Positions 15,790 to 23,939 of a DNA stretch of 54,371 nucleotides are shown here, piece after piece. The stretch is taken from NCBI GenBank assembly GCA_964447605.1, contig CAYUTA010000014.1:1-54371 (forward strand), read 5' to 3'. The stretch comes from CAYUTA01 sp964447605 (GTDB taxonomy: Bacteria > Bacillota > Clostridia > Christensenellales > CAG-138). How positions within the stretch are numbered: the stretch's first letter is position 1; each line of letters begins with the position of its first letter. A program made the position numbers and the translations under genes. Below the pieces are notes generated by a model. The model saw only the letters and a program-made list of their open reading frames with translations. It was not told where the DNA came from and ran no database searches.

Positions 15790-16530
15790 ATGACCGAGCA
15801 GATTTTACAGGTACGCCGCCTGTGCAAGGACTTTGGCAGCAATCCGGTTTTGCAGGGCGTGGATTTGTCCGTCAGAACCGGGGACGTGACCTGCATCATC
15901 GGTGCGTCCGGCAGCGGAAAAAGCACGCTGCTGCGGTGCATCAACCTGCTGGAGACGGCCACCTCCGGCGAGATCTGGTTCCATGGCGAAAATGTGCTTG
16001 CAGGGAGCGTGAATCCCTCCGCCTACCGCGCCAAGGTGGGCATGGTGTTTCAGTCCTTCAACCTGTTTTCCAACCTGAGCGTGCTCGACAACTGCGTTGT
16101 GGGGCAGGTCAGGGTGCTCAAGCGGAACAAAGTGGAGGCGCGCGCCGTGGCGATGGAGTATCTCGAGCGGGTCGGCATGGCGCCTTACATCAACGCCAAG
16201 CCGCGCCAGATTTCCGGCGGGCAAAAGCAGCGCGTGGCCATCGCGCGGGCGCTTGCAATGGGGCCGGAAATCCTGCTGTTCGACGAACCGACCTCAGCGC
16301 TTGACCCGGAGATGGTGGGCGAGGTGCTTTCCGTCATGCGCAACCTGGCCGAAAGCGGCCTGACCATGCTGGTCGTCACCCACGAGATGGCGTTTGCGCG
16401 GGACGTATCCCGGGAGGTCGCGTTTATGGACAACGGCGTCATTGCCGAACAGGGCCCGCCGGAGGTGATTTTTGCAAACCCCAGGCTGCCGCGCACCAAG
16501 GAGTTTCTCGCGCGGTATCTGAACGGTTAG
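15790..16530 (+). CDS. amino acid ABC transporter ATP-binding protein
   Basis: The 246-residue ATPase starts at ATG 15790, three bases after the permease stop, with GGAGG ten bases upstream. The out-of-frame ATG at 15783 opens only a shadow frame. It has Walker A GASGSGKS (38-45), a Q-loop in VFQSFNLF, signature ISGGQKQR, Walker B ILLFDEP and the switch His in VVTHEM. It belongs to the GlnQ/HisP group and powers import by the riboswitch-controlled system. It is the last gene of the operon. Confidence 0.94.
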   Translation: MTEQILQVRRLCKDFGSNPVLQGVDLSVRTGDVTCIIGASGSGKSTLLRCINLLETATSGEIWFHGENVLAGSVNPSAYRAKVGMVFQSFNLFSNLSVLDNCVVGQVRVLKRNKVEARAVAMEYLERVGMAPYINAKPRQISGGQKQRVAIARALAMGPEILLFDEPTSALDPEMVGEVLSVMRNLAESGLTMLVVTHEMAFARDVSREVAFMDNGVIAEQGPPEVIFANPRLPRTKEFLARYLNG

Positions 16531-16891
16531 AAGTTATGGCCGGCTTTTTCCGCCGACTCAGGCGCCTCCCGCCGTTATTTATCGTACCGTGCGGACTGGA
16601 TTGAAGCATACCGCAAATCCGGGCCACGATTCGAAGAGCGCGCAAACGGCGCCGTAACGGTGTTGCCCTCAGAAGGAATCCGGGCCGTCATGCTGATAGA
16701 ACAAAACCGCGCCGCACGAGGACGCGGAGAACGCGCGGCCTTGGCTGCCGAAGCAGGCGGCACGCGGTCGGTTTTATAATTGACCGGCGCCCTAGCCGTC
16801 GTTTTCATGGAAACGCGCTTGACTCTCCTCTAAGGGGATACCCTATCATGAAGACGAGCTTCGAAGCCAACAGAAAAACGGGAGGAACCGC
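16531..16891. other. intergenic region; regulator promoter at its right end
   Basis: I see no gene in 16531-16800: short frames on both strands lack starts, ribosome binding sites and recognisable content. The last 70 bases hold the MerR-type promoter described separately. Confidence 0.5.
16819..16849 (+). promoter_or_regulatory. MerR-type promoter with 19-bp spacer and operator dyad
   Basis: TTGACT (16819-16824) and TATCAT (16844-16849) are separated by 19 bases, two more than optimal. The spacer holds the near-palindrome TCCTCTAAGGGGA. Long-spacer promoters with a central dyad are the hallmark of MerR-family control, in which the activator untwists the DNA. The adjacent MerR gene is probably autoregulated. 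Confidence 0.7.
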
Positions 16892-17695
16892 ATGCTGGGA
16901 ATCGGGCAGTTTTCCAAGGTGTGCCAGGTAAGCGTCAAGGCGCTGCGCCATTACGATAAGATCGGTTTGGCGCGGCCCCGCTTTGTGGACGAGTGGACGG
17001 GTTATCGCTATTACGATGAAACGCAAATCCCCACAATGCTGCTCATATCGCGCCTGAAGCGCTATGGATTTTGCCTGTCCGAAATCAAGCTGTTTCTCGA
17101 AACCGACGAAAAGGAGCAGTCCATCAAACGGCTCCGCGCGCAAAAGGCGGTTTTAGCCGGGCGCATCGAGTCGACGGAGCGCACGATCCGGGAGATGGAG
17201 GCGCATCTGAAACATTATGAAAGGACAGGGAATATCATGGGCTATCAGGATACCTATCAGATCGAAATGGAAACCGCGCAGGACCGGCCGATTCTTTCCC
17301 TCCGGGAGAAGATGGCCGTGGAGGACTTCGGCAAATATTACGGCCGCCTGTATGAAAAGGCGGCCAGGGAGCGAATCCGGACAAACGGCGAGACGCTCGC
17401 CATCTACCACGACGAGGCATTCGATCCTCTGTGTTCGGATATCGAGCTTGCGCTGGGGGTAAATAATCCGGCGGAGGGAACCCGGACGCTTTCCGGCGGA
17501 ACCGTCGCGACCACCCTCCATAAGGGCGCGTATTCCAGCCTGTCGGACGCATACGGCGCGCTTGTCCGCTGGATTGCGGACAATGGCTATGAAACGGTAA
17601 ACGCGCCCTATGAGCTGTACCTCAAAACCGCGCACGACCATCTTCCGCCGGAGCAGTGGGAAACGAAGATTTTCTTCCCGGTGAAAAAGAGGTAA
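16892..17695 (+). CDS. MerR family regulator with GyrI-like effector-binding domain
   Basis: The 267-residue protein starts at ATG 16892 behind GGGAGGAACCG. Residues 1-70 form the winged helix of the family (IGQFSKVCQVSVKALRHYDK, then GYRYYDETQI). A coiled coil for dimerisation covers about 75-115. A SOUL/GyrI-like ligand domain runs from about 120 to the end. The layout is that of BmrR/BltR-type drug-sensing activators. No drug-efflux gene is adjacent; the nearest gene is an unknown membrane protein on the opposite strand, so the target is unknown apart from likely self-control. Confidence 0.88.
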   Translation: MLGIGQFSKVCQVSVKALRHYDKIGLARPRFVDEWTGYRYYDETQIPTMLLISRLKRYGFCLSEIKLFLETDEKEQSIKRLRAQKAVLAGRIESTERTIREMEAHLKHYERTGNIMGYQDTYQIEMETAQDRPILSLREKMAVEDFGKYYGRLYEKAARERIRTNGETLAIYHDEAFDPLCSDIELALGVNNPAEGTRTLSGGTVATTLHKGAYSSLSDAYGALVRWIADNGYETVNAPYELYLKTAHDHLPPEQWETKIFFPVKKR

Positions 17696-17885
17696 GGCCG
17701 GGGCGGAGCAATATTCCAGGCATCCATAATCAACGGGTGCCGCTGGTTTCCTGCAGCGGCGCTCCAAATTATTGAAATTTGTTGAAATAGGAAAGGGCCT
17801 GCTCCGTCAGTCCCGCGGCGGGAATTTGCGGGAAGGGGGCAATTCCGTCAAAAACGGGATTTTTGAGGGCCGGCGCTTAAAACGG

Positions 17886-18620
17886 CTAAATTTCTTCCGG
17901 CCCGGAAACGTCCTCCGCCGGTTGCTCCGCTGCAACGGGCGCCTCAAGTTCAGGCGCTCCGCCGCACGCCGACCCCGGCGCGCCGCAGACGGCGGACGGC
18001 ATGCCCAGATCTTTCCGGCAGCAGGAAAGCAGGCAGAAAGGGAACGCGAAAGGAACCAGCAGCGAGAGCAGCAGAAGCAACACGGATTTTTTCGGATTGC
18101 AGGATTCAAACAGCTTGTAATAGCAAATCCAGGTGCAGACGTTTTTGGCGGCAGACAGCATATACAATGGAAGCGATCCCAGATAGAAAGCGAGGATTGC
18201 AGGCAGGAGCTGCTCGGGCATCCGCAAGGAATTCCAGCCGGCCATCTGGCTTTGCGCGGCTGCAAAGCCAGCCGAAAAGACGCTGATCAACAAGACGAAA
18301 TTTAGCGCCATGCACAAAACGCCGCAGGCGAGTGCGAGCCACAGCAGCGCGTGCCTCCACTTGCGGGAAACGCCATGCGTGGAGTCGTAGTCGTCCGCGA
18401 TGCCGCCAACCGTCCACAGGTATCCGACCGGCACCCAGGCAAGGCCGTAATTGGCGAGTCCGCGGCGCTTTGCAACGGTGAACAGGCCGATAGAACGGAG
18501 GATGTAATTTGTCAGCGTCCACGCAAACAGCACGCCATACACAGCGAGTATAACGATAACGAGCGTCCGCATTGCGTTGTCCGTCAGCTCTCCCAAAGAA
18601 TTGATCCAACCATAACCCAT
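17886..18620 (-). CDS. multi-pass membrane protein, function unknown
   Basis: The 244-residue protein starts at ATG 18620 behind GGGGAGGG; an upstream in-frame extension has no support. It has about five hydrophobic segments, a Trp-rich stretch (GLAWVPVGYLWTVGG) near residues 60-75, and a run of Cys residues near the last helix (FCLLSCCRK). The C-terminal 40 residues are soluble and acidic (ELEAPVAAEQPAEDVSGPEE). I recognise no family with confidence. It is monocistronic and divergent from leuS. Confidence 0.6.
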   Translation of the reverse strand: MGYGWINSLGELTDNAMRTLVIVILAVYGVLFAWTLTNYILRSIGLFTVAKRRGLANYGLAWVPVGYLWTVGGIADDYDSTHGVSRKWRHALLWLALACGVLCMALNFVLLISVFSAGFAAAQSQMAGWNSLRMPEQLLPAILAFYLGSLPLYMLSAAKNVCTWICYYKLFESCNPKKSVLLLLLSLLVPFAFPFCLLSCCRKDLGMPSAVCGAPGSACGGAPELEAPVAAEQPAEDVSGPEEI

Positions 18621-18763
18621 AACGATGCCCTCCCCTTGCATTGATCGCGGCGCTTTGGCATAAGCTGCCCGGCCCATGAAAAAGGCACAGCCGCAATTTA
18701 CGGACAGTATAGCATGCCTAGGAATCCCGCGCCACCCCTTTGCCCGGCATATCGCCCTGAAGA

Positions 18764-18792
18764 TTGACAAACCCGCCGCAAAAGACTACATT
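18764..18792 (+). promoter_or_regulatory. sigma-A promoter for leuS
   Basis: A perfect TTGACA (18764-18769), a 17-nt spacer and TACATT (18787-18792) lie 35 bases before the leuS ATG. The TTG of this -35 box also opens a spurious longer reading frame. No T-box leader fits in the short distance. Confidence 0.6.
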
Positions 18793-18826
18793 TATAAGAT
18801 ACGTGTATGGTGGAGGGATATTGGAC

Positions 18827-21238
18827 ATGTCGAATCGATACGACCCGCAGGCCATTGAGGCAAAATGGCAAAAAATCTGGGCTGACAGTCGCTGCTTTGA
18901 AGCGGAGGCTTCCCATGACAAAAAGAAGTTTTTCGGGCTCATTGAGTTTCCTTACCCGTCCGGACAGGGCCTGCATGTAGGGCATCCGCGGCCGTTTACC
19001 GCAATGGACGTGATTGCCAGAAAACGCCGCATGGAGGGCTTCAACGTGCTCTTTCCCATCGGCTACGACGCGTTTGGCCTGCCGACGGAAAACTATGCCA
19101 TCAGGACCGGCATCCATCCGGCCAGGGTGACGCGCGACAACGTGGCGCGCTTCCGCAGCCAGCTGCAGCGGCTTGGATACTCGTTCGACTATTCCCGCGA
19201 GGTCAACACCACCGATCCCGACTACTATAAGTGGACGCAGTGGATCTTTTTGAAGTTCTATGAGAAGGGCCTGGCTTATAAGGCCGAAATCCCCATCAAC
19301 TTCTGCACAAGCTGCAAGGTGGGGCTTGCCAACGAAGAGGTTGTGGACGGCGCCTGCGAACGCTGCGGCGGCGAGGTTGTGCGCATGGTGCGCTCCCAGT
19401 GGATGCTCAAAATCACAGAGTATGCCCAGCGGCTGCTCGACGATCTCGACGATGTGGATTATCTCGACAAGATCAAGGCCCAGCAGGTCAACTGGATTGG
19501 CCGCAGCGAGGGCGCGGAGATCAACTTCCCAATCAGCGACAGCAACGAAAGGCTGCTTGTCTACACCACCCGCGCCGACACGCTCTTTGGCGCAACATAC
19601 ATGGTCGTTTCCCCAGAGCATCCCATCGTTGAAACGCTGCAATCGCGCATCGAAAACCTCGACGAGGTGCGCGCCTATCAAAAGCAGGCGGCGGGCAAAA
19701 GCGACTTTGAGCGCGGCGAACTGGCCCGGGACAAGTCCGGCGTGCCGCTCATGGGCGTCCTGGCGATCAACCCCGTGACCGGGAAGGAGATTCCCGTCTG
19801 GATTTCCGACTATGTGCTCATGGGCTATGGTACGGGCGCCATTATGGCCGTGCCCGCGCATGACGAGCGCGACTATGCGTTTGCCAGAAAGTTCGGCCTG
19901 CCCATTGTGGAGGTGGTGGCCGGCGGCGATGTTGCAACCGGGGCGTATACCGACTGCGACCACGGGAAGATGGTCAACTCGGGCTTCCTGAACGGCCTTG
20001 AGGTACACGAGGCCATTCCCGCCATGACGGCATGGCTGGAGAAAGAGGGCGTCGGCGCAAAAAAGGTCAATTACAAGCTGCGCGACTGGGTGTTTTCCCG
20101 CCAGCGCTACTGGGGCGAACCCATCCCGCTGGTCTGCTGCGCGCATTGCGGCTGGGTGCCGCTGCCCTATGGCCAGCTTCCCTTAAAACTGCCCGTGCTG
20201 GACGATTTCTCCCCGACCGACGACGGGTCGAGCTGCCTGGCGCGCGCTGAGGACTGGCTGCATACCACCTGCCCCAACTGCGGCGGACCGGCGACGCGCG
20301 AGGCGGACACCATGCCCAACTGGGCCGGCTCGAGCTGGTATTACCTGCGCTATGCCGACGCGCATAACGACAAAGAACCTGCCGGCCGCGATGCGCTCGA
20401 TTACTGGATGCCCGTGGACTGGTACAACGGCGGCATGGAGCACACCACGCTGCATCTGCTGTATTCGCGCTTCTGGCACAAGTTCCTCTATGACTGCGGC
20501 ATCGTACCTACGAAGGAGCCGTATCAAAAGCGCACGAGCCACGGTATGGTGCTTGGCGCCAACGGCGAAAAGATGAGCAAATCCCGCGGCAATGTGGTCA
20601 ATCCAGACGATTATATTCCCGAATACGGCGCAGACGCGTTCCGCATGTACATCATGTTCATGGGCGCGTTCGACCAGCCGATTCCGTGGAACGAGCAGGG
20701 CACCAGGGGCTGCCGCCGGTTCCTTGACCGGGTGTGGCGGCTGCAGGACATGGCGGAGGGTACGGGCGACACGAGCCCGGCGCTTCGTTCCAGCGTGCAC
20801 GCCTGTATCAGGAAGGTCGGCGAGGACATCGAGCGCATGAAGTTCAACACGGCCATTGCGGCTATGATGAGCCTGGTCAACGACTTCTACGCCGCGGGCA
20901 GGGTGACGAGAGACGAGCTGCACACGCTGCTCCTGCTGCTCAATCCGTTTGCGCCGCACATCACCGAGGAGATGAACGAGCTGCTTGGCTACGAGCCGCT
21001 GCACCATACCGCGTGGCCCGTTTATGATGAAAGCGCGCTGGCGGCCGGCGCAGTGGAATATGGCCTGCAAATCAACGGCAAGGTGCGCGCGCGTATCAAG
21101 CTCGACGCGTCGCTCGACGCGGAAGCCGTGCGGGAGGCCGCGCTGGCATGTCCGGAGCTGATGCCCTTTCTCGAGGGCAAGCAGATCAAAAAGGTCATTG
21201 TGGTCAAAAATATCGTCAACATCGTGGCGGTCCCGTAA
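18827..21238 (+). CDS. leuS: leucyl-tRNA synthetase
   Basis: The 803-residue class I synthetase starts at ATG 18827 behind GGAGGGATATTGGAC. The HIGH-type signature is HVGH (50-53) within FPYPSGQGLHVGHPRP. Cys pairs (CTSCKVG and CERCGG; CPNCGG) mark zinc-ribbon insertions. The CP1 editing domain sits in the middle (TTRADTLFGATYMVVSPEH). KMSKS is at 582-586 in GEKMSKSRGN. The C-terminal anticodon-binding and tRNA-contact domains are complete. It charges tRNA-Leu. Length and order of parts are normal for the bacterial enzyme. Confidence 0.97.
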   Translation: MSNRYDPQAIEAKWQKIWADSRCFEAEASHDKKKFFGLIEFPYPSGQGLHVGHPRPFTAMDVIARKRRMEGFNVLFPIGYDAFGLPTENYAIRTGIHPARVTRDNVARFRSQLQRLGYSFDYSREVNTTDPDYYKWTQWIFLKFYEKGLAYKAEIPINFCTSCKVGLANEEVVDGACERCGGEVVRMVRSQWMLKITEYAQRLLDDLDDVDYLDKIKAQQVNWIGRSEGAEINFPISDSNERLLVYTTRADTLFGATYMVVSPEHPIVETLQSRIENLDEVRAYQKQAAGKSDFERGELARDKSGVPLMGVLAINPVTGKEIPVWISDYVLMGYGTGAIMAVPAHDERDYAFARKFGLPIVEVVAGGDVATGAYTDCDHGKMVNSGFLNGLEVHEAIPAMTAWLEKEGVGAKKVNYKLRDWVFSRQRYWGEPIPLVCCAHCGWVPLPYGQLPLKLPVLDDFSPTDDGSSCLARAEDWLHTTCPNCGGPATREADTMPNWAGSSWYYLRYADAHNDKEPAGRDALDYWMPVDWYNGGMEHTTLHLLYSRFWHKFLYDCGIVPTKEPYQKRTSHGMVLGANGEKMSKSRGNVVNPDDYIPEYGADAFRMYIMFMGAFDQPIPWNEQGTRGCRRFLDRVWRLQDMAEGTGDTSPALRSSVHACIRKVGEDIERMKFNTAIAAMMSLVNDFYAAGRVTRDELHTLLLLLNPFAPHITEEMNELLGYEPLHHTAWPVYDESALAAGAVEYGLQINGKVRARIKLDASLDAEAVREAALACPELMPFLEGKQIKKVIVVKNIVNIVAVP

Positions 21239-21257
21239 AAACCGCAGTTTTTTACGG
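21233..21257 (+). terminator. leuS intrinsic terminator
   Basis: CCGTAAAAA (21233-21241) pairs with TTTTTACGG (21249-21257) around a short loop, with T-rich sequence in the 3' arm. The leuS stop codon TAA lies inside the 5' arm. Confidence 0.6.
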
Positions 21258-21306
21258 CGTCGCGCTGCGGCGTGGGAATGGCTGCGGCAACGCTTCCCAT
21301 GCGGCT

Positions 21307-21346
21307 TGCACTCCGGCGGCAAACCGCGGTTTGCCGCCGGAGTGCA
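21307..21346. repeat. perfect 40-bp palindrome between converging genes
   Basis: The 20-base arm 21307-21326 (starting TGCACTCCGGCGG) is exactly complementary to 21327-21346 with no loop. It ends one base before the last codon position of rhaB. It may act as a two-way terminator, although no T-run follows. Confidence 0.7.
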
Positions 21347-22822
21347 TCACGACATCTGTTCCATGCACTTGAGCAGGCGCGCGTATGCGTCCTCCCATGC
21401 CTGCGTGCGGTGCGGCGCATAGGTTTCCACGTCCACGGAGGCGCGCACGACTGCGCGCACGTCCGCAATGCCGGAGAGTTCGCCCAACGCCACGGCCTGC
21501 ATGAGCAGGTTGCCAAGCGCCGCGCCCTCGATGGGGCCGGTTGTAACGGGCATGCCGGTGCTGTCGGCGGCCATCTGATTGAGCAGCCTGTTCTGGATGC
21601 CGCCGCCCGTGATGTTGAGGCTGTCGATGCCATGCCCCTTGATCTCACACAGCCGCTCGAGCGCCCAGCGGTATTTCAGCGCCAGACTTTCATAGATGCA
21701 GCGGGCGAGCTCGCCAACCGTCTCCGGCACGGGCTGGCCCGTTGCCTGGCAGTAGCGGCGGATTTTCTGCGTCATGTTGCCCGCGGTGAAAAAGTCCGCG
21801 TATTCGGGGTCGATGATGGAGCGAAGCGGCGCTGCATCCATGGCGGCGGCGACAATATTGTTCCACGAGAGCTGCTTCCCCTGCGACTGCCACTCCCTGC
21901 GGCATTCCTGAATGAGCCACAGGCCCATGATGTTTTTCAGCGGCCGGAACGCGCCCTGCACCGTGCCTTCATTGGAGAAGCCCGCTTCGTATACCTGCTC
22001 GGTGAGGATGGGCGTTTCCGTTTCCACGCCGAACAACGACCACGTGCCGCTCGAGCAGAATGCAAAGCTGCCCTGCCCGGGGATGGCAGCGACGGCGGAG
22101 GCCGTGTCGTGCGTACCAACCGCGGCAAAGGCGACCTGACCGACGCCAAGCTCGTCCGCTAGGGCTTTTGTCAGGCTGCCGCGGCGCGTGCCCGCGCGGT
22201 CGACCTCGGTAAAGATCCGTTCCGGGATTCCCAGTGCGCGGATGGTCCCAAAATCCCAGTTTTTGGTAACGGGGTCGAGCAGTCCGGTGGTTGTGGCGTT
22301 GGTATACTCGGTGCGCTTTTCGCCCGTAAGCAGGTAGCCGAGCAGGTCGGGCATGAGCAGCAGCGCGCGCGCGCGCGCAAGGTTTGGGTTTTGATCCCGC
22401 ACACGGCGGTAGAGCTGGTATATGGTGTTAAAATTCAGGCTTGCGATACCGGTGCGCTCAAACAGCGTGCGGCGGGGCACGATGCTCCACGCGGCCTCCA
22501 TCTCTTCATCCGTTGCGCAGCGGTAGGCGCGCGGGTCGTCGAGCAGCGCGCCGCCGCCGTCGAGCAGGCCATAGTCCACGCCCCAGGTGTCGATACCGAA
22601 GCAGTCTATGCGCCGGCCCTGTTTTTTACAGATGGAGAACGTGCTCTTGAGGTTGCCGAGCAGGTTTTCAATGTCCCAGTAGGAGATGCCGTTGTAGGTT
22701 GAAAAGTTGTTTTCAAAGCGGTGCAGTTCGTCGAGCGCGATCCGCCTCCCGTCAAAACGGCCCAAAATGCCGCGTCCGTTGCTTGCGCCAAGGTCGAACG
22801 CCAATAGATTCAGGTTGCTCAT
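21347..22822 (-). CDS. rhaB: rhamnulokinase
   Basis: The 491-residue sugar kinase starts at ATG 22822 behind GGAGGCAAGTAA and directly abuts the aldolase stop codon. It has the FGGY-kinase fold: an N-terminal phosphate loop (FDLGASNGRG), the catalytic-site stretch CFGIDTWGVDYGLLD typical of RhaB, GTHDTASAVAAIP, and the C-terminal ATP-site glycines in LNITGGGIQNRLLNQ. It phosphorylates L-rhamnulose to L-rhamnulose 1-phosphate in the cytosol. It is the last gene of the rhaR-A-D-B unit. Confidence 0.94.
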   Translation of the reverse strand: MSNLNLLAFDLGASNGRGILGRFDGRRIALDELHRFENNFSTYNGISYWDIENLLGNLKSTFSICKKQGRRIDCFGIDTWGVDYGLLDGGGALLDDPRAYRCATDEEMEAAWSIVPRRTLFERTGIASLNFNTIYQLYRRVRDQNPNLARARALLLMPDLLGYLLTGEKRTEYTNATTTGLLDPVTKNWDFGTIRALGIPERIFTEVDRAGTRRGSLTKALADELGVGQVAFAAVGTHDTASAVAAIPGQGSFAFCSSGTWSLFGVETETPILTEQVYEAGFSNEGTVQGAFRPLKNIMGLWLIQECRREWQSQGKQLSWNNIVAAAMDAAPLRSIIDPEYADFFTAGNMTQKIRRYCQATGQPVPETVGELARCIYESLALKYRWALERLCEIKGHGIDSLNITGGGIQNRLLNQMAADSTGMPVTTGPIEGAALGNLLMQAVALGELSGIADVRAVVRASVDVETYAPHRTQAWEDAYARLLKCMEQMS

Positions 22823-23875
22823 TTACTTGCCTCCGGCCAAAGATTTGCGGTATCTTTCGCTTTCCCAGCTGGCGATGAACGCCTTGGCGGCCTCGCCCAT
22901 CGTGGAGAGCGTATAACCCTTTGCTTCAATATGTTCGGCAATGAACAGCACGGCGGCGACGGTTTCAACAACGGTGCGCGCCTGCGTGCCGCTCATGGAA
23001 AAGCGCAGCCGTCCGGTCCCGGGGTCGAGCAGGCAGCCCCCGACAGGCGCGTCGCCCGTACCAAAGCCGAGCGTGCCGATTAAAAACACCATCTGATCGG
23101 GATAGAGCGGCCCGTCGATGAAGAAGGCTTTTCCATACTTGCCCGTCTGTATGCGCTCTGCGATATACGCCTCCGCATCTGCGGCGGGGAATGCGTTGCC
23201 GCGCAGGCCGAACGCCGCGGCAATGCGCGCGTTCACGTCGTCGTGCAGCGCGAGGCAGTCTTCAACGGCGTTTGCGTGCGCGATCACGCCGTGATTTTGC
23301 ATGAAGATGACGGCGGGGCGCTTTCCCGAATCCCGCTCGACGCGCGCGAGCTCGTTGCGAATGGAAAACGTCAGCTTTGCGCCCGGGTCGACATAGGGCA
23401 CGAAGCCGTGCGTGTACGGCGCGCCGGCAAGCGCTTTTTGCGCAATATCGCGTCCCTCAGCCGCGCAGGCGGCCAAATTGGCGTACACGCTGTGGCTGTG
23501 GACGACGAACCGGTTGAGCAGGGAATGGAAGCCCGCCTCTACGGAGGGGCGCAGCGCGAGCAGGCCGCTGATGGTCATCGTCGCGTCCTTTGCCGCGGCG
23601 GAGCCGGCCTGCTCCACATCGTCGAAATCCGTCTCGGCATGGGAGAGATAAAAGCCGCTTAGCGCGTCGCAGTCCAACACGGCATAGGCCGCGTCAGTTT
23701 GCACATCGCTTAAACGGAACCCGGAGGCCTTGATGGCCATCAACCCCCCGTCGAGCTTGACGGAGGTATTGCCGCCGCCGCCCTGCACATAGTCCGCGCG
23801 TGCGCCCACGGACTGCGACATGGTTGCAAACGACTGCAAGAGAGGCATATTTTGCTTAAAGAACGATTCAGCCAT
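22823..23875 (-). CDS. rhaD: class II aldolase, probable L-rhamnulose-1-phosphate aldolase
   Basis: The 350-residue protein starts at ATG 23875 behind AAAGGAAG; the longer frame overlaps rhaA and is rejected. It is a class II aldolase/adducin-family protein with GGGGNTSVKLDGG and the zinc-binding HSHS in FVVHSHSVYANL, plus QNHGVIAH. It is about 75 residues longer than the 274-residue E. coli RhaD and resembles the aldolase half of the bifunctional aldolase/dehydrogenase proteins, without the dehydrogenase half. Its place between rhaA and rhaB supports cleavage of rhamnulose 1-phosphate to dihydroxyacetone phosphate and L-lactaldehyde. The substrate is inferred from context. Confidence 0.78.
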   Translation of the reverse strand: MAESFFKQNMPLLQSFATMSQSVGARADYVQGGGGNTSVKLDGGLMAIKASGFRLSDVQTDAAYAVLDCDALSGFYLSHAETDFDDVEQAGSAAAKDATMTISGLLALRPSVEAGFHSLLNRFVVHSHSVYANLAACAAEGRDIAQKALAGAPYTHGFVPYVDPGAKLTFSIRNELARVERDSGKRPAVIFMQNHGVIAHANAVEDCLALHDDVNARIAAAFGLRGNAFPAADAEAYIAERIQTGKYGKAFFIDGPLYPDQMVFLIGTLGFGTGDAPVGGCLLDPGTGRLRFSMSGTQARTVVETVAAVLFIAEHIEAKGYTLSTMGEAAKAFIASWESERYRKSLAGGK

Positions 23876-23939
23876 AATACACGCGCTTCCTTTCGGTAGT
23901 TCTTCTTGGAGGGACTCCGCTTCTGCGGCGGCCTGATCG

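Noticed and set aside
15783..16304. 173-codon frame starting at the first ATG after the amino-acid permease
   Set aside because: It is out of frame with the Walker motifs. The ATG at 15790 gives a complete ATPase.
16531..16800. Stretch reading ADWIEAYRKSGPRFEERANG as a gene remnant
   Set aside because: The frame has no start codon, no continuation and no recognisable family, so it is not reported as a gene.
18764..18826. TTG at 18764 as the leuS start
   Set aside because: This TTG is part of a good -35 box. The ATG at 18827 has a strong ribosome binding site and gives a normal N-terminus.
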